Program-made: the position numbers and the translations under genes
Notes under the pieces: generated by a model
The model's database searches: none
Seen by the model: the letters and a program-made list of their open reading frames with translations, nothing else
Told to the model about the DNA's origin: nothing
Source: Bacteroidia bacterium
GTDB taxonomy: Bacteria; Bacteroidota; Bacteroidia; Flavobacteriales; Flavobacteriaceae
Direction of reading: 5' to 3'
DNA length: 64,000 nt
NCBI GenBank assembly: GCA_030431055.1
Contig: JAUIJA010000001.1
Span: forward strand, 186,001 to 250,000
Shown here: positions 25,732-33,700 of the stretch, one piece after another
Layout: every line of letters begins with the position of its first letter
Numbering within the stretch: the stretch's first letter is position 1

Positions 25732-26483
25732 TGGAAGGACAAGTTTCAGTAAAAATTGAAGATAAAATTGTAGAAGTTAGTTTTTATCATCCTGCAAGTA
25801 ATTCGTTTCCTAGCGTTCAATTACAAAAGCTAACAGATGTTTTATCTGACTTAAATAAAAACAAAACAGTTACTCTAATAGTATTAAAAAGCGAAGGAGA
25901 AAAAGCTTTTTGTGCTGGTGCTTCTTTTGACGAGTTATTACAAGTTTCAAATTTAGAAGAAGGAAATCGTTTTTTTTCTGGTTTTGCAAATGTTATTAAC
26001 GCAATGCGAAAATCAAACAAGTTAATTGTAGGTCGCATTCACGGAAAAGCTGTTGGCGGCGGAGTTGGATTAATGGCGGCTTGTGATTATGTTTTTGGAA
26101 CGGAAAAAACTGCGGTAAAACTTTCAGAATTAGCAATAGGAATTGGTCCGTTTGTAATTGAACCTGCCGTTTCTAAAAAAATTGGCACAACTGCAATGAC
26201 AGAAATGACTTTAGCAGCAACTGAATGGAAATCGGCTCAATGGGCTTTTGAAAAAGGTTTGATTACCAAATTATTTTCTTCAACAGAAGAAATGGATGAC
26301 GCTTTAGTTCAATTCACAAATCAATTATCGAGTTATAATCCTGATGCTTTATACGAAATGAAAAAGGTAATTTGGCAAGGAACTGAAAATTGGGATAATT
26401 TACTTTATGAGCGCGCCGCAATTTCCGGACGATTAGTTTTATCAGATTTTACTAAAAATGCCTTAAATCAGTTTAAAAAATGA
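25731..26483 (+). CDS. Enoyl-CoA hydratase/isomerase family protein
   Basis: The 250-residue crotonase-fold protein has the oxyanion-hole segments FCAGASFDELLQ near 61-72 and GKAVGGGVGLMAACD near 105-119, and a SELAIGIGPFVIEP segment near 138-151 in place of the usual PEVGLGLxP. The acidic residue there corresponds to one of the two catalytic glutamates. It probably acts on a short-chain or branched enoyl-CoA such as methylglutaconyl-CoA, but the substrate is uncertain. It overlaps the T9SS gene by one base and the next small gene by four, so it is in the same transcript. Confidence 0.85.
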   Translation: MEGQVSVKIEDKIVEVSFYHPASNSFPSVQLQKLTDVLSDLNKNKTVTLIVLKSEGEKAFCAGASFDELLQVSNLEEGNRFFSGFANVINAMRKSNKLIVGRIHGKAVGGGVGLMAACDYVFGTEKTAVKLSELAIGIGPFVIEPAVSKKIGTTAMTEMTLAATEWKSAQWAFEKGLITKLFSSTEEMDDALVQFTNQLSSYNPDALYEMKKVIWQGTENWDNLLYERAAISGRLVLSDFTKNALNQFKK

Positions 26484-26668
26484 TAGCACAAGTTATTTCT
26501 TTACTACAAAAGGTTAACATTGAAGAGAAAATGAAAAATGCTCCAGATAACAGCTATGAAATAGGCGTAGTTATTGGAACCTATTTACCTTTTATTGTAT
26601 TAATAATAATTGCATATTTCACGTACTTCTATTTCAAGAAAAAAGAGAACAAGAAACCTTTAGATTAA
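26480..26668 (+). CDS. Small single-helix membrane protein
   Basis: The 62-residue protein has one membrane helix (about residues 30-50, GTYLPFIVLIIIAYFTYFYF) and a Lys-rich tail, so the C-terminus should be cytosolic. The first ATG overlaps the crotonase stop (ATGA). An internal ATG at 26531 would give a 45-residue form starting MKNAPDNSYEIG. It has no family that I recognise. Its stop overlaps the end of the convergent 2OG oxygenase gene. Confidence 0.55.
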   Translation: MIAQVISLLQKVNIEEKMKNAPDNSYEIGVVIGTYLPFIVLIIIAYFTYFYFKKKENKKPLD

Positions 26669-27282
26669 TTTAATTTTCGGGTTTTTAGCCAACCTGTAAT
26701 ACTTAATCGTTTTTGTTCTACAGGTTTTACTTCGTGCTCAATAATTTGGCTTTCAAAAATAACTACGCGTCCTTTTAAAGGGTAAATTGTAATATCTTGT
26801 TCTTTATACAAAACCAATTCTCCACCGAATTCTGGTTGCCAATCTTCATCATTCAAATAACAAACAATCGACAACTTTCTAGAATCATCGTTTTGAAATG
26901 TATCTAAATGACGTTTATAAAAAGTTCCTTTTGGATACAACGCATAATGAAATTCGTGTTCTTGTATACCTAAGAAACAAGTTCTGTTTAAATAATCGGT
27001 AAAATGATTTATTCTATCGAAAAAAGTTTGTTCTGCTTCTTGTAAATTAGCCTCGTCTATCCAAGAAATAAAATCTCCTCTAATTGCTTTAATAATATTT
27101 TCATTGAATTGATTTCCGATAGCAGCCTTTTTGAGCTCGTCTTCTTCGTGTTTTTCAATTAAAATATTTCGCAACGCTTCAACTTCAGTAAATGAAAAGA
27201 AAGTATCAACAACAGAATATTGTTGGATTAAAAGATCATCTATGACCTTTTCATACATTGGATTCAATGCAAAATCACTCAT
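26665..27282 (-). CDS. 2OG-Fe(II) oxygenase (prolyl 4-hydroxylase-like)
   Basis: The 205-residue protein has the iron-binding triad as His125-x-Asp127 (KRHLDTFQ) and His183 (IIEHEVKPV), and Arg192 (KRLSITGW) as the likely 2-oxoglutarate ligand. SIVCYLNDEDW near 138-148 and EFGGELVLY near 151-159 are typical of the prolyl-4-hydroxylase alpha-subunit-like family. The protein substrate is unknown. It is cytosolic by sequence. It is encoded alone, converging on a small membrane protein gene and divergent from queD. Confidence 0.85.
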   Translation of the reverse strand: MSDFALNPMYEKVIDDLLIQQYSVVDTFFSFTEVEALRNILIEKHEEDELKKAAIGNQFNENIIKAIRGDFISWIDEANLQEAEQTFFDRINHFTDYLNRTCFLGIQEHEFHYALYPKGTFYKRHLDTFQNDDSRKLSIVCYLNDEDWQPEFGGELVLYKEQDITIYPLKGRVVIFESQIIEHEVKPVEQKRLSITGWLKTRKLN

Positions 27283-27349
27283 ATAAAAGCAAAAAAAGTG
27301 CGCAAATATACACCGAAAAACAATACAAAAAACAGAAAGGATTATTTCT

Positions 27350-27357
27350 TAACTTTG
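27350..27357 (+). promoter_or_regulatory. -7 box of queD
   Basis: TAACTTTG matches TAnnTTTG exactly, 18 bp before the ATG at 27376. It lies inside the longer frame that opens at 27298, which supports the downstream start. Confidence 0.5.
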
Positions 27358-27375
27358 CGACATATTTTTGACAAG

Positions 27376-27828
27376 ATGAGTACTATTAGAATTACCAAAC
27401 AATTTAACTTCGAAACTGGTCATGCACTTTATGGTTATGACGGAAAATGTAAAAATGTTCACGGTCATAGTTATAAACTTTCAGTAACAGTTATAGGTAA
27501 ACCTATTACCGATAAAAGCAACGTTAAATATGGAATGGTAATTGACTTTTCAGATTTAAAGAAAATTGTAAAAGAGGAAATTGTAGATCAGTTTGATCAT
27601 GCTACTGTTTTTAACAAGAATACACCACATATAGAGTTAGCAAAAGAATTACAAGACAGAGAACATCATGTTATTTTAGTTGATTACCAACCTACGAGTG
27701 AAAATATGGTTATTGATTTTGCTAAAAAAATACAATCGAGATTACCGCAAAACATTGCTTTATTCAGTTTAAGATTACAAGAAACCGATAGTTCGTATGC
27801 CGAATGGTATGCAAGTGATAACAAATAA
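27376..27828 (+). CDS. queD: 6-carboxytetrahydropterin synthase (QueD/PTPS family)
   Basis: The protein has 150 residues from the ATG at 27376. The zinc His residues are seen as H16 (FETGHALYG) and the H29-x-H31 pair (NVHGHSYKL). The catalytic Cys is C25 in DGKCKN. FDHATVF near 68-74 and LQETDSSYAEW near 131-141 complete the pattern of the pterin-synthase family. It should make 6-carboxytetrahydropterin from dihydroneopterin triphosphate for queuosine synthesis; no other queuosine gene lies in the window. The longer frame from 27298 overlaps the promoter and has an unlikely Lys/Asn-rich N-terminus. Confidence 0.85.
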   Translation: MSTIRITKQFNFETGHALYGYDGKCKNVHGHSYKLSVTVIGKPITDKSNVKYGMVIDFSDLKKIVKEEIVDQFDHATVFNKNTPHIELAKELQDREHHVILVDYQPTSENMVIDFAKKIQSRLPQNIALFSLRLQETDSSYAEWYASDNK

Positions 27829-27858
27829 AAAAAGCCGCTCGATTGAGCGGCTTTTTTA
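27829..27858. terminator. Terminator between queD and the OmpA-PD40 gene
   Basis: A run of A, the stem GCCGCTC (27834-27840)/GAGCGGC (27845-27851) and a run of T form a symmetric terminator usable on both strands. Confidence 0.8.
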
Positions 27859-27872
27859 TGTATTGAAATTTA

Positions 27873-29738
27873 TTATTTCTTAACAATTAAGAATTCTGAA
27901 CGACGATTTTGTGCATATTCGTCATCTGTACATTTTTTACAATCAATTTTAGGTTCTGATTCTCCAAAACCTTGACCTGAAATTCTATCTTTTGAAATTC
28001 CTTTAGATATAATATACTGAACTGTAGATTGTGCTCTACGTTCTGATAATCTTAAATTGTATTTTGCACTACCTCTACTATCTGTATGTGATTTTGCAAA
28101 TATTACCATTTCAGGATGCTCATTCATTACATCTACTAAACGATCTAACTCTTCAGCTCCTTGCTTTGTAATATTACTTCGGTTAAACTCGAAATAAATT
28201 GGATTCAAAATAACTTCTGTTTCCGTAATAATAGGTTTAATAGGCTCTAATAATAATTCAACAGCTTCATTTTCATTAGATGAAGGATTTATACTAACTA
28301 CACCATTTTCAAAACCTTCTTTACTACCTTGAAAACTATAAGCTTTATTACATCCTAGACCAAATGCCGTTTCTCCAGACATACTAGAAGTAGCTGAATT
28401 AACAACATCATTATTTTCATCTAAAACGGTAACCATTACTCCTTCTAAAACAGCTCCATTTTTCGCATTTTTAACTATTACATTTGCATTAACACCACAA
28501 ATAGGATTTGCTATATAAATATTATCAACTCCTGCTCTATTACTCGAAAACATTGCAATTTTCTTTTCTGTATTATAAGCAAAAGCAAAATCGTCTTTTT
28601 CTGTATTTACAGGTTCGCCAACATTTTTAGGTTCTGTATCTTCATCTAAGTTAATTTTGAAAACATCAAATCCACCAAAACCTTTTCTTGCATTAGAAGC
28701 GAAATAAAATTCTCCTTTTTCAGTTAGAAAAGGGAAACTTTCATCTCCAGCTGTATTTACTTTTTCTCCTAAATTTTCTGGTTCACCATAAGAATCTCCA
28801 TCAACTGAAACTTTCCAAATATCTTCTCCGCCTAAACCATTAGGCATATCAGAAGAAAAGTACAATGTTTTACCATCGGCACTAATCGCTGGATTTCTTA
28901 CAGAATATGCTTCATTATTAAATGGAAGAAGTTTTATATTTGACCATTTATCTTCAGTTTTTGTAGCTTTATAAAGATACATTTTACCAAACTTCAAACG
29001 TTTTTCTTTGTCTTTAATGAATTCGCTTTCGTTAAAACTTTCACTTCCAAAATACATCGTGTTTCCATCAGCTGAAATTGCTACTGGTCCATCGTGCCAT
29101 TTTGTATTAATTTCAGAAACACTTGTTGGTTCGCTTAACGTTCCGTCTTCGTTATAAACAGCTTTATAAATATCTAAATAAGGTTCTTCGTTATAACTTG
29201 CTGTTTTTCTAGAACCATTACGAGCACTTGCAAAATAAACATAATTATCGTTTGTTAAAATTGCTCCGAAATCAGATTTATCACTACTAATATCTGCTGA
29301 TTTTACATCAAACAATTTTGCTTGATTTTTTAACTTGGCTAAATAGTTTGGATTGCTTTTAAATTCAATAGCTCTATCGTCATTAGGCTTTAATGATGCA
29401 AATTTGCCCATTTGTCTATCAGCTTCAGAATAATTTCCTTCTGCTTTAAGCATTTGTGCATATTGATAATACGTTTCTGCATCGTTCTTTTTATCTGCTA
29501 TTTTAGCATACCAATTAACTGCTTCGCTTGTATTAAATACATTATAATAACATTCTGCTAATTGGCTTTCAGCATAAATATCGTCATCGTTTTCATCTAC
29601 AACTTTAAGATATTCTTCGGCTGCTTCAGTATATTCAAAACGTTCAAACAGTTTGTCTGCCGTTTTGGTTTCTTTGTTTTGTGCGCTTATAAATCCTGAA
29701 GCGATTACAAAACTTAAAGTAAAAACTAATTTTTTCAT
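27873..29738 (-). CDS. OmpA family protein with TPR-like and PD40 repeats (T9SS/gliding-associated)
   Basis: The 621-residue protein has a signal peptide ending near SAQ (about 20). A helical tetratricopeptide-like region, about 25-135, is followed by a PD40/WD40-like beta-propeller, about 150-420, with repeats of the form ADGKTLYFSSDMP. A carboxypeptidase-regulatory-like module follows, about 425-500, then an OmpA domain, about 510-621, containing SHTDSRGSAKYNLRLSERRA. The last domain anchors it to peptidoglycan. It follows a PorP/SprF gene 18 bp downstream, the usual order of accessory cassettes that serve a particular T9SS substrate, here the 1900-residue adhesin. Confidence 0.85.
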   Translation of the reverse strand: MKKLVFTLSFVIASGFISAQNKETKTADKLFERFEYTEAAEEYLKVVDENDDDIYAESQLAECYYNVFNTSEAVNWYAKIADKKNDAETYYQYAQMLKAEGNYSEADRQMGKFASLKPNDDRAIEFKSNPNYLAKLKNQAKLFDVKSADISSDKSDFGAILTNDNYVYFASARNGSRKTASYNEEPYLDIYKAVYNEDGTLSEPTSVSEINTKWHDGPVAISADGNTMYFGSESFNESEFIKDKEKRLKFGKMYLYKATKTEDKWSNIKLLPFNNEAYSVRNPAISADGKTLYFSSDMPNGLGGEDIWKVSVDGDSYGEPENLGEKVNTAGDESFPFLTEKGEFYFASNARKGFGGFDVFKINLDEDTEPKNVGEPVNTEKDDFAFAYNTEKKIAMFSSNRAGVDNIYIANPICGVNANVIVKNAKNGAVLEGVMVTVLDENNDVVNSATSSMSGETAFGLGCNKAYSFQGSKEGFENGVVSINPSSNENEAVELLLEPIKPIITETEVILNPIYFEFNRSNITKQGAEELDRLVDVMNEHPEMVIFAKSHTDSRGSAKYNLRLSERRAQSTVQYIISKGISKDRISGQGFGESEPKIDCKKCTDDEYAQNRRSEFLIVKK

Positions 29739-29756
29739 GTCTTTATCGCTTTTAGG

Positions 29757-30689
29757 TTAGAAAAATCTTGGTGAACTCGAAACTTTCTTCGAGAAGTTAA
29801 CATCCCATAATAAAATAATCTCATGCGAAGATGGTGTTGTTACCTTCAAATCTGAAACTATATGGTCGTATGCATATCCTATTCTTAAATTAGGTAATAC
29901 AGCATAATTTGCCATTGCACCAAAACTATCGTCTAAACGATACGTTGCTCCAATTTCAAATTTCTCGTTAAATAAGAAGTTTGTAGATAAATCTAAAGAT
30001 GTTGGCGCACTAAATGCCGATTTCAACATAAAGAATGGCTTAAATTTAATTTTTTCGTTTAAGTCAAAAACATATCCACCTGTAAAGAAATAGTGTGATG
30101 TTTCTGAACCAAACTCATATTGATCTCCGTTAACAGATAAATCTAAATGTTTCGATTTTAACATATTTGGAACTGATAATCCTAAATAATACTTATCAGT
30201 ATAATAGAATAATCCCGAACCAATATTAAAATATGTATTACTTATATTTTCAGAAAACGCTGGATCATTGTCTTGAGGTAATGTATTGTAAACTTCATCA
30301 TACAAACCTACTTTATGCAATGTTAAACCTGTTTTAATACCAAAGGCTAACTTGTGTTCTCCACCTAAATTTAGCGTATAAGAGAAATCTCCGTAGATAT
30401 TATTTTCTTCAACTGGTCCAATCTTATCTGAAATAACAGACAATCCTAAACCTACGTTTTTACCAACAGGGCTATGTCCGAAAAAAGTTGCAGTCGTAGG
30501 AGCATCTTCAATTTCAACCCATTGTTTTCTATATAATAATCCTAAAGACAAGCTCTCTTTTGAACCAGCATAAGCCGGATTCATTACACTCATATTATAC
30601 ATATACTGTGTGTAATGAGGGTCTTGTTGAGCCTGTACTTCTAAAAAGGCTCCTGAGGCAAACAAAATAACTAATAATAGTCTTCTCAT
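29757..30689 (-). CDS. PorP/SprF family T9SS membrane protein
   Basis: The 310-residue protein has a signal peptide and the family N-terminus QDPHYTQYMYNMSVMNPAYAG near 22-42, then LLYRKQWV and GHSPVGKNVGLGLSVISDKIGP near 87-108. It should form an outer-membrane barrel of the PorP/SprF family, which works with T9SS to deliver or hold particular type-B substrates such as SprB. It lies between the adhesin gene and the OmpA-PD40 gene on the same strand, so it is probably the partner of the adhesin. Confidence 0.9.
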   Translation of the reverse strand: MRRLLLVILFASGAFLEVQAQQDPHYTQYMYNMSVMNPAYAGSKESLSLGLLYRKQWVEIEDAPTTATFFGHSPVGKNVGLGLSVISDKIGPVEENNIYGDFSYTLNLGGEHKLAFGIKTGLTLHKVGLYDEVYNTLPQDNDPAFSENISNTYFNIGSGLFYYTDKYYLGLSVPNMLKSKHLDLSVNGDQYEFGSETSHYFFTGGYVFDLNEKIKFKPFFMLKSAFSAPTSLDLSTNFLFNEKFEIGATYRLDDSFGAMANYAVLPNLRIGYAYDHIVSDLKVTTPSSHEIILLWDVNFSKKVSSSPRFF

Positions 30690-30712
30690 TTTTTAATATA
30701 ATTGTTTGTTAA

Positions 30713-30743
30713 AAGCTATTCCGAAAAAAAATCGGAACAGCTT
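30713..30743. other. Intercistronic hairpin between adhesin and porP/sprF genes
   Basis: AAGCT-A-TTCCGA pairs with TCGGAA-C-AGCTT across a 7-nt A/T loop. It lies within the 68-bp spacer of the operon. It may attenuate transcription into the downstream genes or protect the adhesin mRNA 3' end; there is no long T-run after it in the operon direction. Confidence 0.45.
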
Positions 30744-30757
30744 ATTTGTTGTGTTTT

Positions 30758-33700
30758 TTATTCTTCTCTATTAATGTAAATCCAACCTGTTTTTGCAGGT
30801 AAATTGTTAAACTCAATCACATAGTAATATGTACCTGTAGGTAAGTCATTTCCATTGTTTGCTTGACCATACCATTCATCAACATAGTTTGATTTATTAT
30901 AAACTTTTCTACCGTAACGGTTGAAGATTTCTAATTTACTTACATTATATGAAGACAAATCAAAATTATCGTTTAACCCATCACCATTAGGAGAGATACC
31001 TTTTTGGATAGTACAACTTGTTACTTCAACAATGTATTCTACATTATCATGACAATAATAATAACCATTGACAGGATCAGAACTATCTGGTGTAAATACA
31101 TAAGTGGTAATTCCAATAGTGGAAGCATCTATTACAGATGGACTCCAAGTACCAGAAATATTTTCAACTATTACTGGATTTTCATCTACATCTAAAATAT
31201 GATTTCCAAATTCATCATAAGCATAAGCATTAATTTCTGGAAATTCAAATGCATCAGAACCAGCACAATCTTCAATTTCAATATCAGCTAAAGTTTGCTC
31301 TTCATTAATCGTAATTTCTAACGGGTAAGGTGAATAACAACCAGTAGCTAAATCATGTACTGTTAAAGTATAAGAACCAGCTTCTACGTCATCAAATGTT
31401 GTTTCTGTTTGAGTAATAACCGTAGAACCATTATCTAAAATATACTCATAATTTGATGCATACAACGTATAAATTCCAACATCACTATAATCACCTGTTG
31501 TTGCTGTAGGGTTCCCCCAATCTGTAGCATTCCAGTCTGCAGGATCCCATGTAGTTGATGGCAATGTAGTTCCTGTTGTAATTCTTTGATAATTATATCC
31601 AATTCCACTTGATGGTGTAAATGGTGTTCCGTCTGGTGTTCCCCAAACATCAACATCTACATCTGATATTGTTGCAAGAGCAATTCTATCATTATTATTA
31701 ACACCTCCACAAGTTGTGAAAGATAAATCTGCTACTACTCCGCCTTCATCTGCACTCGAACTTAATTTAACAACTACAACATCGTCATTTACTAAAATAC
31801 CTGATAAAGGTAAATCACAAGCCAAAGTAGAACCATTAGTTGTAACCTTAATCTTATAATTACTTAAATCAACATCTACACCTGTTCCATTATAAATTTC
31901 AACATATGTTAAAGAACCAGGTTGAGCATCTGTAACTTCTGAAATAAATAAATCACTAGGATAATTAACTTGAGAAATTAATGGCGTTAAAACTTCAATT
32001 GTTGTTGTTGACTCATCTTCCGGTGTATCTGGATCATCTACTTGCAAACAATGACTAATTATATTTTCATCTATTGTTGGAGTTGGTATAAAAATCACTG
32101 CAACATTAGCTTCTACGCCTGATAATATATCCGAACAACTCGTTGTAGTATCTTCAACTTGAGTTATCACAATTTGAACATCAGTTTCTGAATCAAAAGA
32201 AAGTATTGCATTACCTGTAGCATCTAAAGTTGTTTGTTGAGAAGCTCCACCATTAATTGTATATGTAACAATTGCTCCAGGTGTTCCTGATAATTCAAAT
32301 ACTGCTGTACCAAAACCAGGAGTACCATCATCAACATTAGAATCTATATAACAAACGCTATTACTTTGAGCAACCACAGAAGCCGTTGGTAAAGCATTTA
32401 CTGTTACAGAAGAAGTATTTGACACAACTATATTACAAACTAAATTGTGAATATTTAGTAATGCTAAATCAACACTACCAACTGCTGGAGCTGTTACAGT
32501 TATTGTTCCTAAACCTGAACCATCTAAAGTTACAGTTTGTACAGCTCCTCCATTAATTGTATAATCTACATCAAAATTTGGCGTACCTTCAACAATAAAC
32601 TCCGCATCTTCACCGAAACAAACTGGAGAATTATTAGTAATTCCACTAATTGACGGAGAAAAATCTGTTATTACAACTGGAGTTGCATCAAATATTGAAC
32701 ATCCATTTATAACAAAATCAAAGTTCTCATAAGTACCTGCATTTAATCCTGTTAATGTAATATCTCCGTTAAAATCTGCCTGATAATCTGTTGGTCCAAT
32801 TGCAACAGTATCATCATCATAAGTAACACTATATGTATCTCCTGGATTAAATCCTGATATTGTAATGGTAGCATTAGAACTTCCACATTCCTCATTCGTT
32901 TGTGCAAAAGATATTGCACTTTGAATTGTAAATTGTGCAATAAAGTTATTTCCTCCATTATCTACTATAATAGTGTTATCACATTGAGCAGGATCATCAT
33001 TATCACCTACAAAAACATAATACACTTCTATTGCATAATCTCCAGGAGTATTTTGAGTTAAATCTATAGCTTGTGCTAAATCTGACCAAATTTGATCTCC
33101 AGGATTACATGGTGCACCTGAACCAAAAGTTCCTGTACCACCACAATCTTCAACATTTACTAAAGGAAGTGGCGTAAATGTACCTGGTCCAGAAGATATT
33201 TCATAAACACTATAATACATTGTACCACTACATACATTAGAAGTGGCTGTTTTAAATGTTTTTAATGCTCCTCCTTTTAATATTAAATTACCTGAATTTT
33301 CTAAGTATGTTCCAAAATTATTATTATCAAAAGTATTTGTAGAAGCTCCAAAAGCATTCGTTCCAGCACCTGTAGTATTAAAATAATCACCTGGATCTGT
33401 AGTCTCACAATTATCTAAATATACTGCTGTTGCTAAAGAGTTGAACGTACAAGTACCTAAAATTTCAACCTGCATAGTAATGGTAGGCGAACATTGATGA
33501 GCTATTGGATCTGGAGTAAATACATAATCATATACCCCAGCAGTTGAAGCATCAATTTCCGTTACAGGGTTTCCTAAATATGTCCAAGAACCTGTAATCC
33601 CATTAGCATCAATTGTATCCAAAGGAACATTTGATGCTCCTGCGCAAATTGGCCCTGGATTTGTAAACGAAGGTGTAACATTATCTAATACCGTTACTTC

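Noticed and set aside
27298..27375. N-terminal extension of QueD
   Set aside because: The extra 26 residues are Lys/Asn-rich and contain the -7 box; homologues begin near the ATG at 27376.
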